From Macropodus opercularis (lineage: Eukaryota; Chordata; Actinopteri; Anabantiformes; Osphronemidae): 64,000 bases of DNA. Made by a program: the position numbers and the translations under genes. The notes under the pieces are model-generated. The model had not been told where the DNA came from, searched no databases, and saw only the letters and a list, made by a program, of their open reading frames with translations. The stretch covers positions 1,220,501 through 1,284,500 of the forward strand of contig JAUCMP010000026.1 of the NCBI GenBank assembly GCA_030770545.1, read 5' to 3'. Positions 10,078 to 20,600 of this stretch are shown here, piece by piece (within the stretch, counting starts at the first letter, position 1; each line of letters opens with the position of its first letter).

Positions 10078-10087
10078 GGGAAACTCC
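10078..10087 (+). promoter_or_regulatory. NF-kB/Rel-type motif, TRIM copy 4
   Basis: GGGAAACTCC lies 4,336 bp after the copy 3 motif, with the same spacing to the 5' UTR intron. Confidence 0.4.
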
Positions 10088-10228
10088 AACTCTGCTGCTT
10101 CAAGCTGCTGACGCTCCAAACACTGAAGGTGAGTTGGCTCCAACACCACTAAGAGTGAAAGTAACTGAGGAGGGAGGGAGCCATGACTGACTGGACTCTG
10201 CTTGGTTTCAGCTTCACTCAGACACTAA

Positions 10229-11608
10229 ATGGCTTCCAGATCAGAGGAGGATCTCTGCTGTCCGGTCTGTCAGGACGTCTTCAGAGATCCTGTTATTCTG
10301 TCCTGTAGCCACAGCTTCTGCAGAGACTGTGTGAAGAGATGGTGGAAAGAGAAACCAACACATGAATGTCCAGTCTGTAAGAGGATATCTACGATGTCAG
10401 ATCCACCCTGTAACCTGGTGTTAAAGAACCTGTGTGAGTCCTTCCTACAGGACAGACACCAGAGATCTTCAGAGACTCTCTGCAGTCTGCACTCTGAGAA
10501 ACTCAAACTCTTCTGTCTGGACCATCAGCAGCCAGTGTGTGTGATCTGCAGAGATTCAGAAAAACACACCGACCACAGATTCAGACCCGTCGATGAAGCT
10601 GCTCAACAACACAAGAAGGAACTTCAGGAAACTCTGGAGCCATTAAAGCAGAAGTTAAAGGTTTGTGAACAAGTTCAAGAGAAGTTGGCTCAGACAGCAG
10701 AACACATTAAGGTCCAGGCCCGACACACAGAGACGCAGATTAAGGAGCAGTTTAAGAAGCTGCACCGGGTCCTAGAAGAGGAAGAGGAGGCCAGGATGGC
10801 TGCACTGAGGGAGGAAGAGGAGCAGAAGACTCGCACCATGAAAAACAAGATGGAGGCTCTGAGCAGAGAGATAGCAGCTCTGTCAGACACAGTCAGAGCC
10901 ACAGAGGAGGAGCTGAGAGCTGAACACGTCTCCTTCCTGCTCAACTACAAGGCTGCAGTGGAAAGAGTCCAGCAGCGCCCCCTGCTGGAGGATCCACAGC
11001 TGCCCTCAGGAGCTCTGATAGACCAGGCCAAACACCTGGGCAACCTGACCTTCAACATCTGGAGCAGCATGAAGGACGTGGTCTCCTACACTCCTGTGCT
11101 GCTGGATCCAAACACCGCAAATCCAGAACTGATCCTGTCTGAAGATCTGACCAGTGTGAGACGAGGACAGAAACAGCAGCTTCCTGACAATCCAGAGAGG
11201 TTTGATTATTACTACTCTGTCCTGGGCTCTGAGGGTTTTAACTCAGGGACTCACAGCTGGGATGTGGAGGTTGGAGACAGTACAAACTGGACACTGGGTG
11301 TGTTAACAGAGTCTGTTCAGAGGAAGAGAGACATATGGTGTGAATTATGCTTCCATGAAGGCAAATACTCAGCATATTCACCTCCAGCTTCATTCACTGT
11401 TCTCCCAGAGCAGAAGAATCTCCAGAGGATCAGAGTGAATCTGGACTATAACAGAGGAAAACTTTTCTTCTCTGATCCTGATACTAACACACACATACAC
11501 ACCTTCACACACACCTTCACTCAGACACTGTTTCCATTCTTTGACACTGTGGATAAACTGAGTATTTCCCCAGTGAAGGTCTCTGTGACAGTGGATCAGA
11601 GACGTTAG
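10229..11608 (+). CDS. TRIM-family E3 ubiquitin ligase-like protein, full length (copy 4)
   Basis: This intronless frame encodes 459 aa with RING (11-50), B-box (85-116), coiled coil (about 120-250) and PRY-SPRY (from about 288). Up to about residue 290 it is identical to the 462-aa copy. Beyond that it differs mainly in two places: the start of the PRY (DPNTANPEL against EPNTAGIKL) and a stretch of about 45 residues after GDSTxW that contains substitutions and a net loss of 3 residues. The last part of the SPRY is again almost identical. The 5' UTR intron (10129-10211), the NF-kB-type motif and the poly(A) signal at 12062-12067 are conserved. Same family and same uncertainty about orthology as copy 3; it probably recognises a different ligand. 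Confidence 0.93.
   Translation: MASRSEEDLCCPVCQDVFRDPVILSCSHSFCRDCVKRWWKEKPTHECPVCKRISTMSDPPCNLVLKNLCESFLQDRHQRSSETLCSLHSEKLKLFCLDHQQPVCVICRDSEKHTDHRFRPVDEAAQQHKKELQETLEPLKQKLKVCEQVQEKLAQTAEHIKVQARHTETQIKEQFKKLHRVLEEEEEARMAALREEEEQKTRTMKNKMEALSREIAALSDTVRATEEELRAEHVSFLLNYKAAVERVQQRPLLEDPQLPSGALIDQAKHLGNLTFNIWSSMKDVVSYTPVLLDPNTANPELILSEDLTSVRRGQKQQLPDNPERFDYYYSVLGSEGFNSGTHSWDVEVGDSTNWTLGVLTESVQRKRDIWCELCFHEGKYSAYSPPASFTVLPEQKNLQRIRVNLDYNRGKLFFSDPDTNTHIHTFTHTFTQTLFPFFDTVDKLSISPVKVSVTVDQRR
10973..10988 (-). promoter_or_regulatory. CTCF-like motif inside TRIM coding sequence (copy 4)
   Basis: The same CCAGCAGGGGGCGCTG core as in copy 3, carried along by the 4,336-bp duplication. Confidence 0.4.
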
Positions 11609-12061
11609 AGACAAAGACGATGCTTAGATTCATAATGTTGTTTATTTCTTCACTGACTTTAACCTGTTAACCTGCTGCCTCATTATCACAAATTTTTGCT
11701 TCATCACTGATTTATTATTTAATTTTATTCCTTTATACTTGATTCAAATTTTGTTTCTGCTGTTGATTTTCTCACATGAGCAAAATAGTTTAAGGCATTT
11801 TTTGATCTTCAGGTTTGGTTTGTTTCGTCTTTTATTTCTCATTTAATCATTGGTAGCAGTGAACGAGATCTGAAGTTAGAGGATGACGGTTTAACACGTG
11901 GAGAATTCAGGAGGTACTTTCAGGGATCCTTCAGGTAAATATTTGAGTATTTCAGGTCCAGTGACATGTGACAGAGAACGGGGTAATGGCTGCTACAGCT
12001 CCTGCCATCATTCATTTGGTTGTAGCTGTAATGAGTTGGATTAAACTGTGTTGGTGTTCCT

Positions 12062-12067
12062 AATAAA
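12062..12067 (+). terminator. Candidate poly(A) signal, TRIM copy 4
   Basis: AATAAA lies about 450 nt after the stop, followed by a TG-rich element as in copy 3. Confidence 0.65.
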
Positions 12068-12099
12068 GTGGTCAGCTGTGTGTCTGTGTGTGTATTTTA

Positions 12100-14258
12100 A
12101 TTTCAAGCTGCTCACCTCCTCTACAGCCGTGGCCATCGCCTGTGTTGCTATGACAACCGCAACGCCAAGACATCTGCCAGATGGCCTGTGGGTCGGACAG
12201 ATCCAGTCCTCAAAGCTCTCGGTCCTGCTTGATTTCTCCTGATATGCTTGCAGATCATCAGTGGGATCAGATGTTCAGTCAGTCCGTCGCTGGAAGAAAC
12301 TTCACTGAGTCTCTGTGGAAACGTTTGCTTCTTCCTGACGCAACACACGTCACCAGACAACTGTTCTGTTGCTGCAAACTTCTACACATTATGATAAAAA
12401 AACACCTGAAATGTGAACCTTGAATGACGCATAACAAAGCTCCATGTTAATATTTAAGGATGACGCGTCCCATCGGAGGCAGAGGTGCTGAGCCCCCACT
12501 AATGAAGTCCACTAACGAAGCAACGCTGATGGAGCCGAGACAAAACGATTCACGAATCAAGGACGTCGGGTTGGATGTGGTCTCCTGCTGTAAACACACA
12601 CACACTGAAGCCAGTGAATGAAGCAGTATCAGCATCTGCGCTTTACCACAAAACAGGTTTAATTTAATATCTTTATTTTTTAAAATAATTAAACATTTGT
12701 ATTTCTCCAACCCTTTTTATCTTTTGTCAGCTTTTAAATCATTTTATATCTGGGCCACAAAAAAAAGATGGAGGGAACAAGAAAACGATCAAATGATGAT
12801 GAAGAGTCCGTTCATGTCGTGGGTGGAAGTGAGTGGAGTGCGTTTCCATGTGACGCGTCTGGACTCGGTTGCTCATATTTACACTGGCTCATGGATTCAT
12901 GTGAGCAGAGACTCATCTCACCTGTCACCACTAAGATCACAGAAGACCAGGATGAAGAAACACCAGTACAGAAGCAGGCTTTAACAGGACGCTAGAGTCT
13001 GCAGGTGGTGCAGGCACAGGGCCGAGTGTCGGCTCAGAGCCTTCCCTTCACTGCGTCGCTGTGTCGGAATGAAGCAGCAGCGTCAGCACCAGGATCATAG
13101 AAACCACACAGACACCTGTCAGTCACACCTGAGTCACCAGCAGATGAAGCTGATTAAAGCTAATGTCTGGGCTTCAATGGAAGGAAGCCGGATAATAATT
13201 CACATATGAAGGAACTCGGTGGCTTCTGGTCAATTTGTTTCTATTAACAGTCAAACATTGAGCCGTTTCCCTGCTGCTTAGTGTTGAACATGAGTTTCTG
13301 CTGCCATTAACGCTGTGAATCTATCACATTAACCCTCGTAGAGCTGATGTGTGTTTGACGGGACTGTGATCAGTCGCTGAGCAGATGTCAACAAGTCCAA
13401 CCTCTCTGCCTCTGAACAAAGTTCCCATTAAAGACAAAAGCCGATCGTTGCTGCATTTCCTTCCTGTAGAAGCTGCAGCATCACAACAACAACCACCTGC
13501 GACATGATCTAAACACCAAGTTTAACCAGACACGATGTGAAGGCAGGAAACCAGGTCAACAGGAAGCAGCACAGGTTCCTTCAGGCCTTGTCTGCTGCTT
13601 TTCTACCCACTGATTTGTGACTGATGCGTCTCTCAGGCTCTGGATCCTCAGGGTCACAATGAAACAGGCAGGAAATGAAGCAGCAGTGAGGGACAGCGTG
13701 ACGGAGCCAGTCACCATTAACTGGGTGCTTCAGGTGAGAAACGAGCAGATTCAGGGAACGAACGCGTGGATGAAGCAGGACGACACGTTGAAATGAGAGG
13801 AAACCACTGATGAGACACGTTCCCTCCACCCTCCACACATGGAAACGCACTCAAAGACACGCATCTGGAACGTGTTTGTGTCCCTGCTGTGGTTCTAATG
13901 CGTTTCTGGTCACAACAGGAAGCAGAGGGAGAGAAGGGGCCAGTCCTTCAGGAAGCTGCAGGGCAGAGAGGGAACCATCGTCTGTCCCACCTTGTGTACT
14001 GGGGGCAGAAATAGCAGACGCACCATCGAGGGACAGGAAGATGAGGCGACGAGAAGCACAGAGGACCAGGAAAGAAAGGTTCCATACAGGACCACACTGC
14101 AGAACGGATGAGGAGGAAAATCAATCTAGCTTCTCTTTTTGTCCTGTCTGTTTCCCAAGAGTCCGTTTCGTGTCCTACAGTCCCAGAAGGAGTTTGTCGT
14201 CGTTTAATTCCCCTCCCACACAAGTCATTTTCTCATTTTCTATTTTTTTCTTGGTTTT
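12100..14258. other. Intergenic region between the TRIM cluster and ppp2r5e
   Basis: No gene was recognised. Its first 80 bp resemble the flank at 8199-8270. The part above about 13.8 kb may be distal 3' UTR of ppp2r5e if a poly(A) site further out than 14259 is used. The 164-aa plus-strand frame at 13810-14304 lies in this putative UTR and shows no domain. Confidence 0.5.
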
Positions 14259-14264
14259 TTTATT
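14259..14264 (-). terminator. Candidate poly(A) signal, ppp2r5e
   Basis: The minus strand reads AATAAA about 345 nt past the ppp2r5e stop, inside an A-rich minus-strand run. Mammalian PPP2R5E has long 3' UTRs, so a more distal site is also possible. Confidence 0.35.
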
Positions 14265-14513
14265 ATTATTGTTTGTTTTTCTGTTTGCAATAATATCAGT
14301 TTAAGGGAAAAAAGAAAAATAATTATTTACAGTGCTGTTGAAATAATGAAAACAGACGTGATGAATCTACTGTAAAGTAAGTCGCACAAACACAGGAGAA
14401 AAAAAACATAAAAAAACACAATTAAGAAACCAGCGGGCGCCCTGTGTCGATCCAGAGGCAACGGCCTTTACCAGGATTTCTCGGAGCTCTGGGCAGACAT
14501 GGTTGATGAGGAA

Positions 14514-14576
14514 GGGGGACGGGGGAGCCGGGGTCAGGGTGGAGGGGAGGGGGGAGGGAGGCTAAGGGGGGAGCTC
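14514..14576 (+). other. G-run cluster with quadruplex potential in the ppp2r5e 3' UTR
   Basis: The plus strand has at least six runs of three or more G within about 60 bp (GGGGG, GGGGG, GGGG, GGG, GGGG, GGGGGG and so on). They begin about 35 bp past the ppp2r5e stop. The mRNA (minus strand) is therefore C-rich here and the template strand G-rich. Confidence 0.55.
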
Positions 14577-14608
14577 AGAGGTCAGGAGGGAGCGTGGCGC
14601 TGTCTTCG

Positions 14609-17600
14609 TTAAGTTGGGATGATCCCGTCTCTCCTAAGGCCCCGCTTCAGCTCCAAGTCCTCCAGCTTCTTCCACAGCTCCTCCCGCTCCTTCTCCTTCT
14701 TCTTCTCCCTGACAAACCAAAACAAACGCAGATATACGTTGAGCTGACTATTACAACGGGTGTGACGTCGTCAGGCAGGCGATGGAGCTGCTTCTTACCG
14801 TTGGCGGTCTGACTTGTAAGTGGCTGTGAGTTCATCGAATAAGGTACTGTTCATCTCCATGAAGGCCTTCAGTACGTTGTACACCAGCGCCACGATGGCC
14901 CTGAGCACAGAGAACATGCTTCACTAAACATCTGTAACAGTTCAGCTGTGGAACATGAGGGAAACCATGAATTAAATACAGGGTGACTGTCTGTTAAGAT
15001 GTCTCCTGGTAAAGAGCAGCAGCAGCAGCAGGACCAGGCTTCACGTCTGCTGGACACCGTCGCCTGCTTAGTTCCCTAAAGACTAGTCAGTGTGGCACTG
15101 ACGCCTATGTTTGCTGTTACTCACTGATCAATCACGTTAGTCTCAGTGAAGAACAACTGAGTTTCTATAAAGAGTCGTCTGAAGTTATTTTCACCTGGAA
15201 TCAGTTTTGTTATGAACTGCTTTTGTAATGAGACACAGTTAACAGTCTTGAAAAGAAGGAAGCTGCACATATGCTGGTTTGTAGTTTTCCACGTGTTGTT
15301 GTTGGAGCTAGCGTTCAGTTATTTTAAGCCACTCACGGATTCCAGTGCTCTTTGGAGATCCTGTAGAGGCTGGCGAACATGATGGGCAGGATGACGCTGG
15401 AGTTCTCCTCGATCAGACTCATGATGTACTCGTTGTTCCAGTAGTACAGAGCTCGCTCTGCCACCTTGGGAATAAAAGCAACTCTGCACATGAAGTGACA
15501 ACAGGAAGCGTTCTGCCTCCGTCTGAACAGAGAAGCTTAAAGGTTTGTGTTTGTTACATCCACTCTGTTCACGCATGTGTCAACTCATTCACACTGGAAC
15601 TGGGTCAGCTCGTAAATGACGGGTCGTCACACACCTGGAAATGTGGGCTGGAGACACATCTGGAAATCTGTTTGAAGAGCGGCTCCTGGATCTTGACAAA
15701 CTGTGTGGGTTCAATGACGTCCAGTATCTCCTCCAGCTCGCCTAAAAACATCACCTGGTCGCAGAGAGGGAGCAAACCGTGAACGCACAGAAACACAAGG
15801 GCAAGTTAAAGAGCTCAAGGAAGAGCCTCACCTCCTTTTGACTGCAGGTTTTTGGCCAGAACTTCAGTAGCCCTCTGATGACCTAAGGAAGACACGACCA
15901 GGTTACTGACCAAGATATGATTCATTCATTCAGGACTTCTACAGGTGTCAACAAGTTTATATATGTACAAATATTACAGTTGTTGAGGCTTCAGGAACAC
16001 GTGTTCAGTTACTGAGCGCTGTCGTTTTTTACTTACTGGTTCTGTTAATGTCGGGTCTTTCTCTAGGAATTGTACAATGCAATACGCCAGCTGCAGGAAG
16101 AGGAAACCACAGGTTTAATCACGTGACACAGCAGTGATTCTAAAAGTTAAAACTATGTCGCTACAAAACAAACAAACACACATCTGCTGGCTTAAAGGAT
16201 TACACTACACAGCTGTAGGTGTTTGACCAGGGAGATGTCAAGCAGGATCTAGTGCTGCTGGTTAGTAGAGGGAACATTCGAACATGTTTTACCTGTGCAT
16301 GGAAGAGAGACAGACTCCTGACAGTGTGGAGGGGGATCAACACTTTGACCAGAAACTGTTTATGCTCCGCTTTCAGAGGAAGAGCAAAACCATTGATTAT
16401 ACTGTAGAGGTGAGAGAGAGAAAGAGCAGAGGAGTAACAGAGAAAATACAAACATAAATTAAACATGAACACATGAAAGAGATTCATTGTGAGCCTCTGA
16501 AAGAAAGTGGAAGATCAATGAGCAGCAGAAAAAAGGGGAAATATAAGTGATGCTGTTAAAACTGTCGGTACTGGGGCTGCTCTCTACTGGGTTCATGAGG
16601 ACGATTCTGTGGAGTCGCAGACACCAGGGATCAGCATCATCACTGCTCTGGTTTCATGTCCCCATCACTGAAGGGTTAACTGAGCAGGTATTTGTGCTTT
16701 ACTGTGTGAACAACCAGGGTCTTGTTACCTGAGTCTGACCCAACCTTCTATGAAGCGCAGACATACGTCTAACTGCATTATGAAGTCACTCCACCTCATA
16801 AAACCCCTCACACAGCTGATACTGTGTTTAAGCTGTGGACTCATTTCTTTCTTATCTACAAGTCAAGCTCTGCTTCCGACTCCATTTCTTTGATCTTTTA
16901 CCTTCTATGAACTCTCCTGAAAAAGATTAATCTCTACAAATTTTTTTTTTAAAAAACCTTGTGAAATAAAAAGCTTCAAAATGTCTGTGTCGTTAAAACT
17001 CATCAGGACTGATGTAAATGTGAGCGTTTGACAGCCGGAGGCCTCCACATACCTCCCCAGGATCTCCAGCAACTCAGCCACCCCGTTGAAGTGCTCCGTC
17101 TCATAAACAAAACTAGACCGGACAGGAAAGAAAAACACAAAGGTTCAACAATCGCGTCTGAATACGACGTCCTCAGACACGAGGAGCACGTGTCCACTCA
17201 CCGTAGAAAAATATTATTGATCTGTTTTCGTATAAAAGCCCTCAGCCCCAGGAATTTGCCATAGATTCTATGCAAGACTGTCTTCAGGTAGTCCCTCTCC
17301 CGAGGATCCTCGCTGTCAAACAACTCCAAGAGCTGGAACAGAAGACAAGAGGAGACAGAAGGGAAGTGGGCGTTGGAACGGAAAAAAAGAGGATGCAAAT
17401 GAAGAATGTAAGCAAAAGATGCAGAACGACGCAGAGACTCACCTGTAGGACAAACTTCTGGTCTATGTACTTTTTGGCAATGCTGGGCTGGAATTCCTGA
17501 CTCTCCAAGAAGCGGATGAAGAACTCGTATACCAACTGGAGAGAAGACAAGGATGGGGAGGACGGAAGGAGGGTGTCAAAGAGAGAGAGATAGAGAGAGA

Positions 17601-20600
17601 GAGAGGGTTCAAATGGCTGTTAAATACTTTGATTTGTGCAGTTATAACAATGACTCAGACACAAACTACACATTAGCAGAATTTGTTCTGTTCAACAACA
17701 AGCTGATTAAAAAAGTGGAGGCTCCAAGACGGAGGCTGCTCTTAGAACTGACCCATGGGCTGGTAGGGGAAGCTAGTATGGGTCAAAGGTCACAGAAGCC
17801 ACAGAGGAAAACGTCTGGATTAGTCGGGATTTGGGCGATAAAGGGAGTTTGACTGGATTAAGAATGTTGCTTATGGCGAATAAGACGAATCAGAAAATAA
17901 AAAGATTTTACCAGGAAGCTTCTCCTTGAGATTTGCATCTCATTTCTAAAGGACTCCTGAGCAGCAGGAAGGAGGAGGGGGAGGGAGAGACCAGAGAGCC
18001 TGGCTTCAGAGCTGGACAAAGCCCATCCAACCAGCAGGAGCCAAACACAACAAGCACATTTACCCTCCTCAACGTTAAACGCGTCCACTGGACTCGCTCG
18101 GACTCACTCATCATTTTCAGCTACATAATAATATGTCGCAGACACAATAGCATTTAAACGAAGTAAGAAAAGACAAAACCCTAAACTTACACCATCATCT
18201 CTCTGACTCATCACCCCCTGAATGTTACCATTAGGTTCAGTGGTCTGCTGGTTTAATTCAGGGAGGGAGGACGATGCAGTTACAGCTTTACTAACTTTAA
18301 CATAGACTATTTACTGACCCTTTGGATGCATATGAATGTAAATATAATTATATTATAATTAATATTTCCTGGTCGCCATAGTTTTGTTACGGATGGAAGG
18401 AAATGAGCTGCAGCATCTGCTTGTCTGCATGGAGACGGTGCAGAGCTGACAACAACATAGAACCACAGCTCATACAGCACAGCGTAGCTGAATCAACTGC
18501 TGTTCGTTGGGAAATAACGTCTTGTACAGGCTGTAGTTGAAGGACATGTTTACCTGTAAGTGGGGCCAGGAGGCCTCAAGCGTCGGCTCGTCCTCCTCAG
18601 GGTCAAACTCATTGCTGTCACTGGGCGGAAGGGTCCGGAAAATGTTGTGAGACACCTGGAAGACAAGGAAAAGCCGATTGAACACAACTGGGTCATAGCC
18701 TTAAATATGCAGTGGTAGAAAATTACTCGAATAATTACTTGAGAAAACAACTTAAAATGTCTGAGACAGCAGTAACATGTATAAGATGTGTGTATGACAT
18801 CCAGGCACCAGTGATGGGAAGCAGCAGGTGGAGGCCGTTTTGTCTGGACAGTGTGTTTTATCGCTCTCACCATTTTGACGACCTCCGGATAGGCCTGCTC
18901 TGTCAGGTAGCCCCGGCTGACGGTCACATAGTCCACCAGCTCGTTGAGCGTGGAGCGCTTGTACTCCTTCATCTTGAGGTCCGACAGCGTGTCCATGAAG
19001 TCAAACACGGTACAGCACTGCTGCAGCTTCTTCAGGAACAGCTCCGGCTGCTCCGGTGTCGGCACGTCTGCAACACACACAGGAAGAGGAAGGTCTGTTG
19101 AAGCGGTGCCGAATAAATCTGAAGCACACGGACGTCACCGACTCTCACAGAGGTCAGGGAGCTGCTGAGAGCTCAATAACAGAGACAGCGTCCGTAAAAA
19201 TGGAGACACGGGGAGTTAGTCAGTGTGGACGTAACTACGATGCCTCTGGGTCCAATCTGGACATAGATGTTCCACAAAGTAGCTTTGCCTGGTAAAAGCT
19301 CTGCTCCTTGTCATTAGAACGGCTTCGTAGCGCAGAGCACCTCCTTCAGCTTCATGCGGTGTGAGCAGAAGATGAACTGGGTATTCTACTACAACACTGT
19401 GCTCAGCAGCTGCTACGAGTTCTCCACCTATTTGCTTCGTTTCATCAGCAGAAGTGTTTGTCTCAGAAACAATGGCTACGCACCAGGCGAGGCAGAAGAA
19501 ATGTTCACCGTCTGCTCGGACGGTGACGCTGACTCGTTATTGCAGCAGGTTGAGGCGTCACCAACAGGACGTACAGGTGTCGGTGTTGAAGACAGGGTCA
19601 CACGGAGTTCAGACGAACGACCGTCTTCCTCATCGCCACAACTCAGACCTTATGTTTCCGTCCCAGCAGGACCAGGCCGCTATTATGTAAGAGATAAGCT
19701 GCTCTGAAAGCACAGCAGCAGCCCTGTGTCTGAAGCGTGAGCATCCTCTGAAATTACACTTCAAAGCCCTGTCTGTCATTATGAATTCTGCTGAACTTCA
19801 CGTTGAGTCGCACGCAGCATAGAAATGAGTGAGAAGCTTTCCAGGTAGCAATGAAATGACTTTTTCACCTCATACCAGAGTGATTGAGAGTAATTAGCCG
19901 GTCAGTTATGCAGCCTACACCGCCGTCAAAAGCCAAAACCCAATGTCACATGAATGATCCTGACAGGATGCGAATGGATGAGGAGCCTCACCGTCCTACA
20001 GACAAACCAGCTCTGCTAACAGAGGTTAGCAGGCGTCTCCCTCTGCCTCCTGCTGAGGCGTGATTTCATTAACTTCCTGACGTTGTGATGTCTCGTGGTT
20101 TCAGAGAGTTTAAGCCCATCTGTAGGTTTTCTTGTCCTACAGAACTTGGTCTTGTTTGAGTGGGTTTTTGTGCTGCTTTAGCTTCAGCTGACTCTAGAAG
20201 GTTTCCATATTCTTCAGCGTCTGTGAGGTCTCCTGTTTCCATTTGAGGGGCGTAACTGTCGTCACACCTTTCAACGGCAAGGACGTCATGAAGTACGAAG
20301 CTACACTATACAACAGAAAAGTGCTGAACTGCTTCCTGCAGCCCTCACTTCCTGGGAAACGAGCTTCGGCAGATCACACCGAGCGCATTTAAAGTGATTA
20401 AAGTGAATATGTTTTGATCCAAATGCCGCTGGTTACTCACGACCTGTTGGCCTCCTGCTTCAGCTCGGCTCATTGAGAACGCCCCCAACCAGGCCGGGCA
20501 CAAAACAAACCCCAGCCCCGAGTGGCTGGCATCAGTCCTGGGCCTGCTCCACAACAGGAGCGACGAAGAACATTCACTCATTTATTTATTACAGTCAACG

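Noticed and set aside
13810..14304. A 164-aa plus-strand frame
   Set aside because: It lies in putative ppp2r5e 3' UTR and flank, is low-complexity near its end (Phe/Leu/Ser run) and overlaps competing frames.
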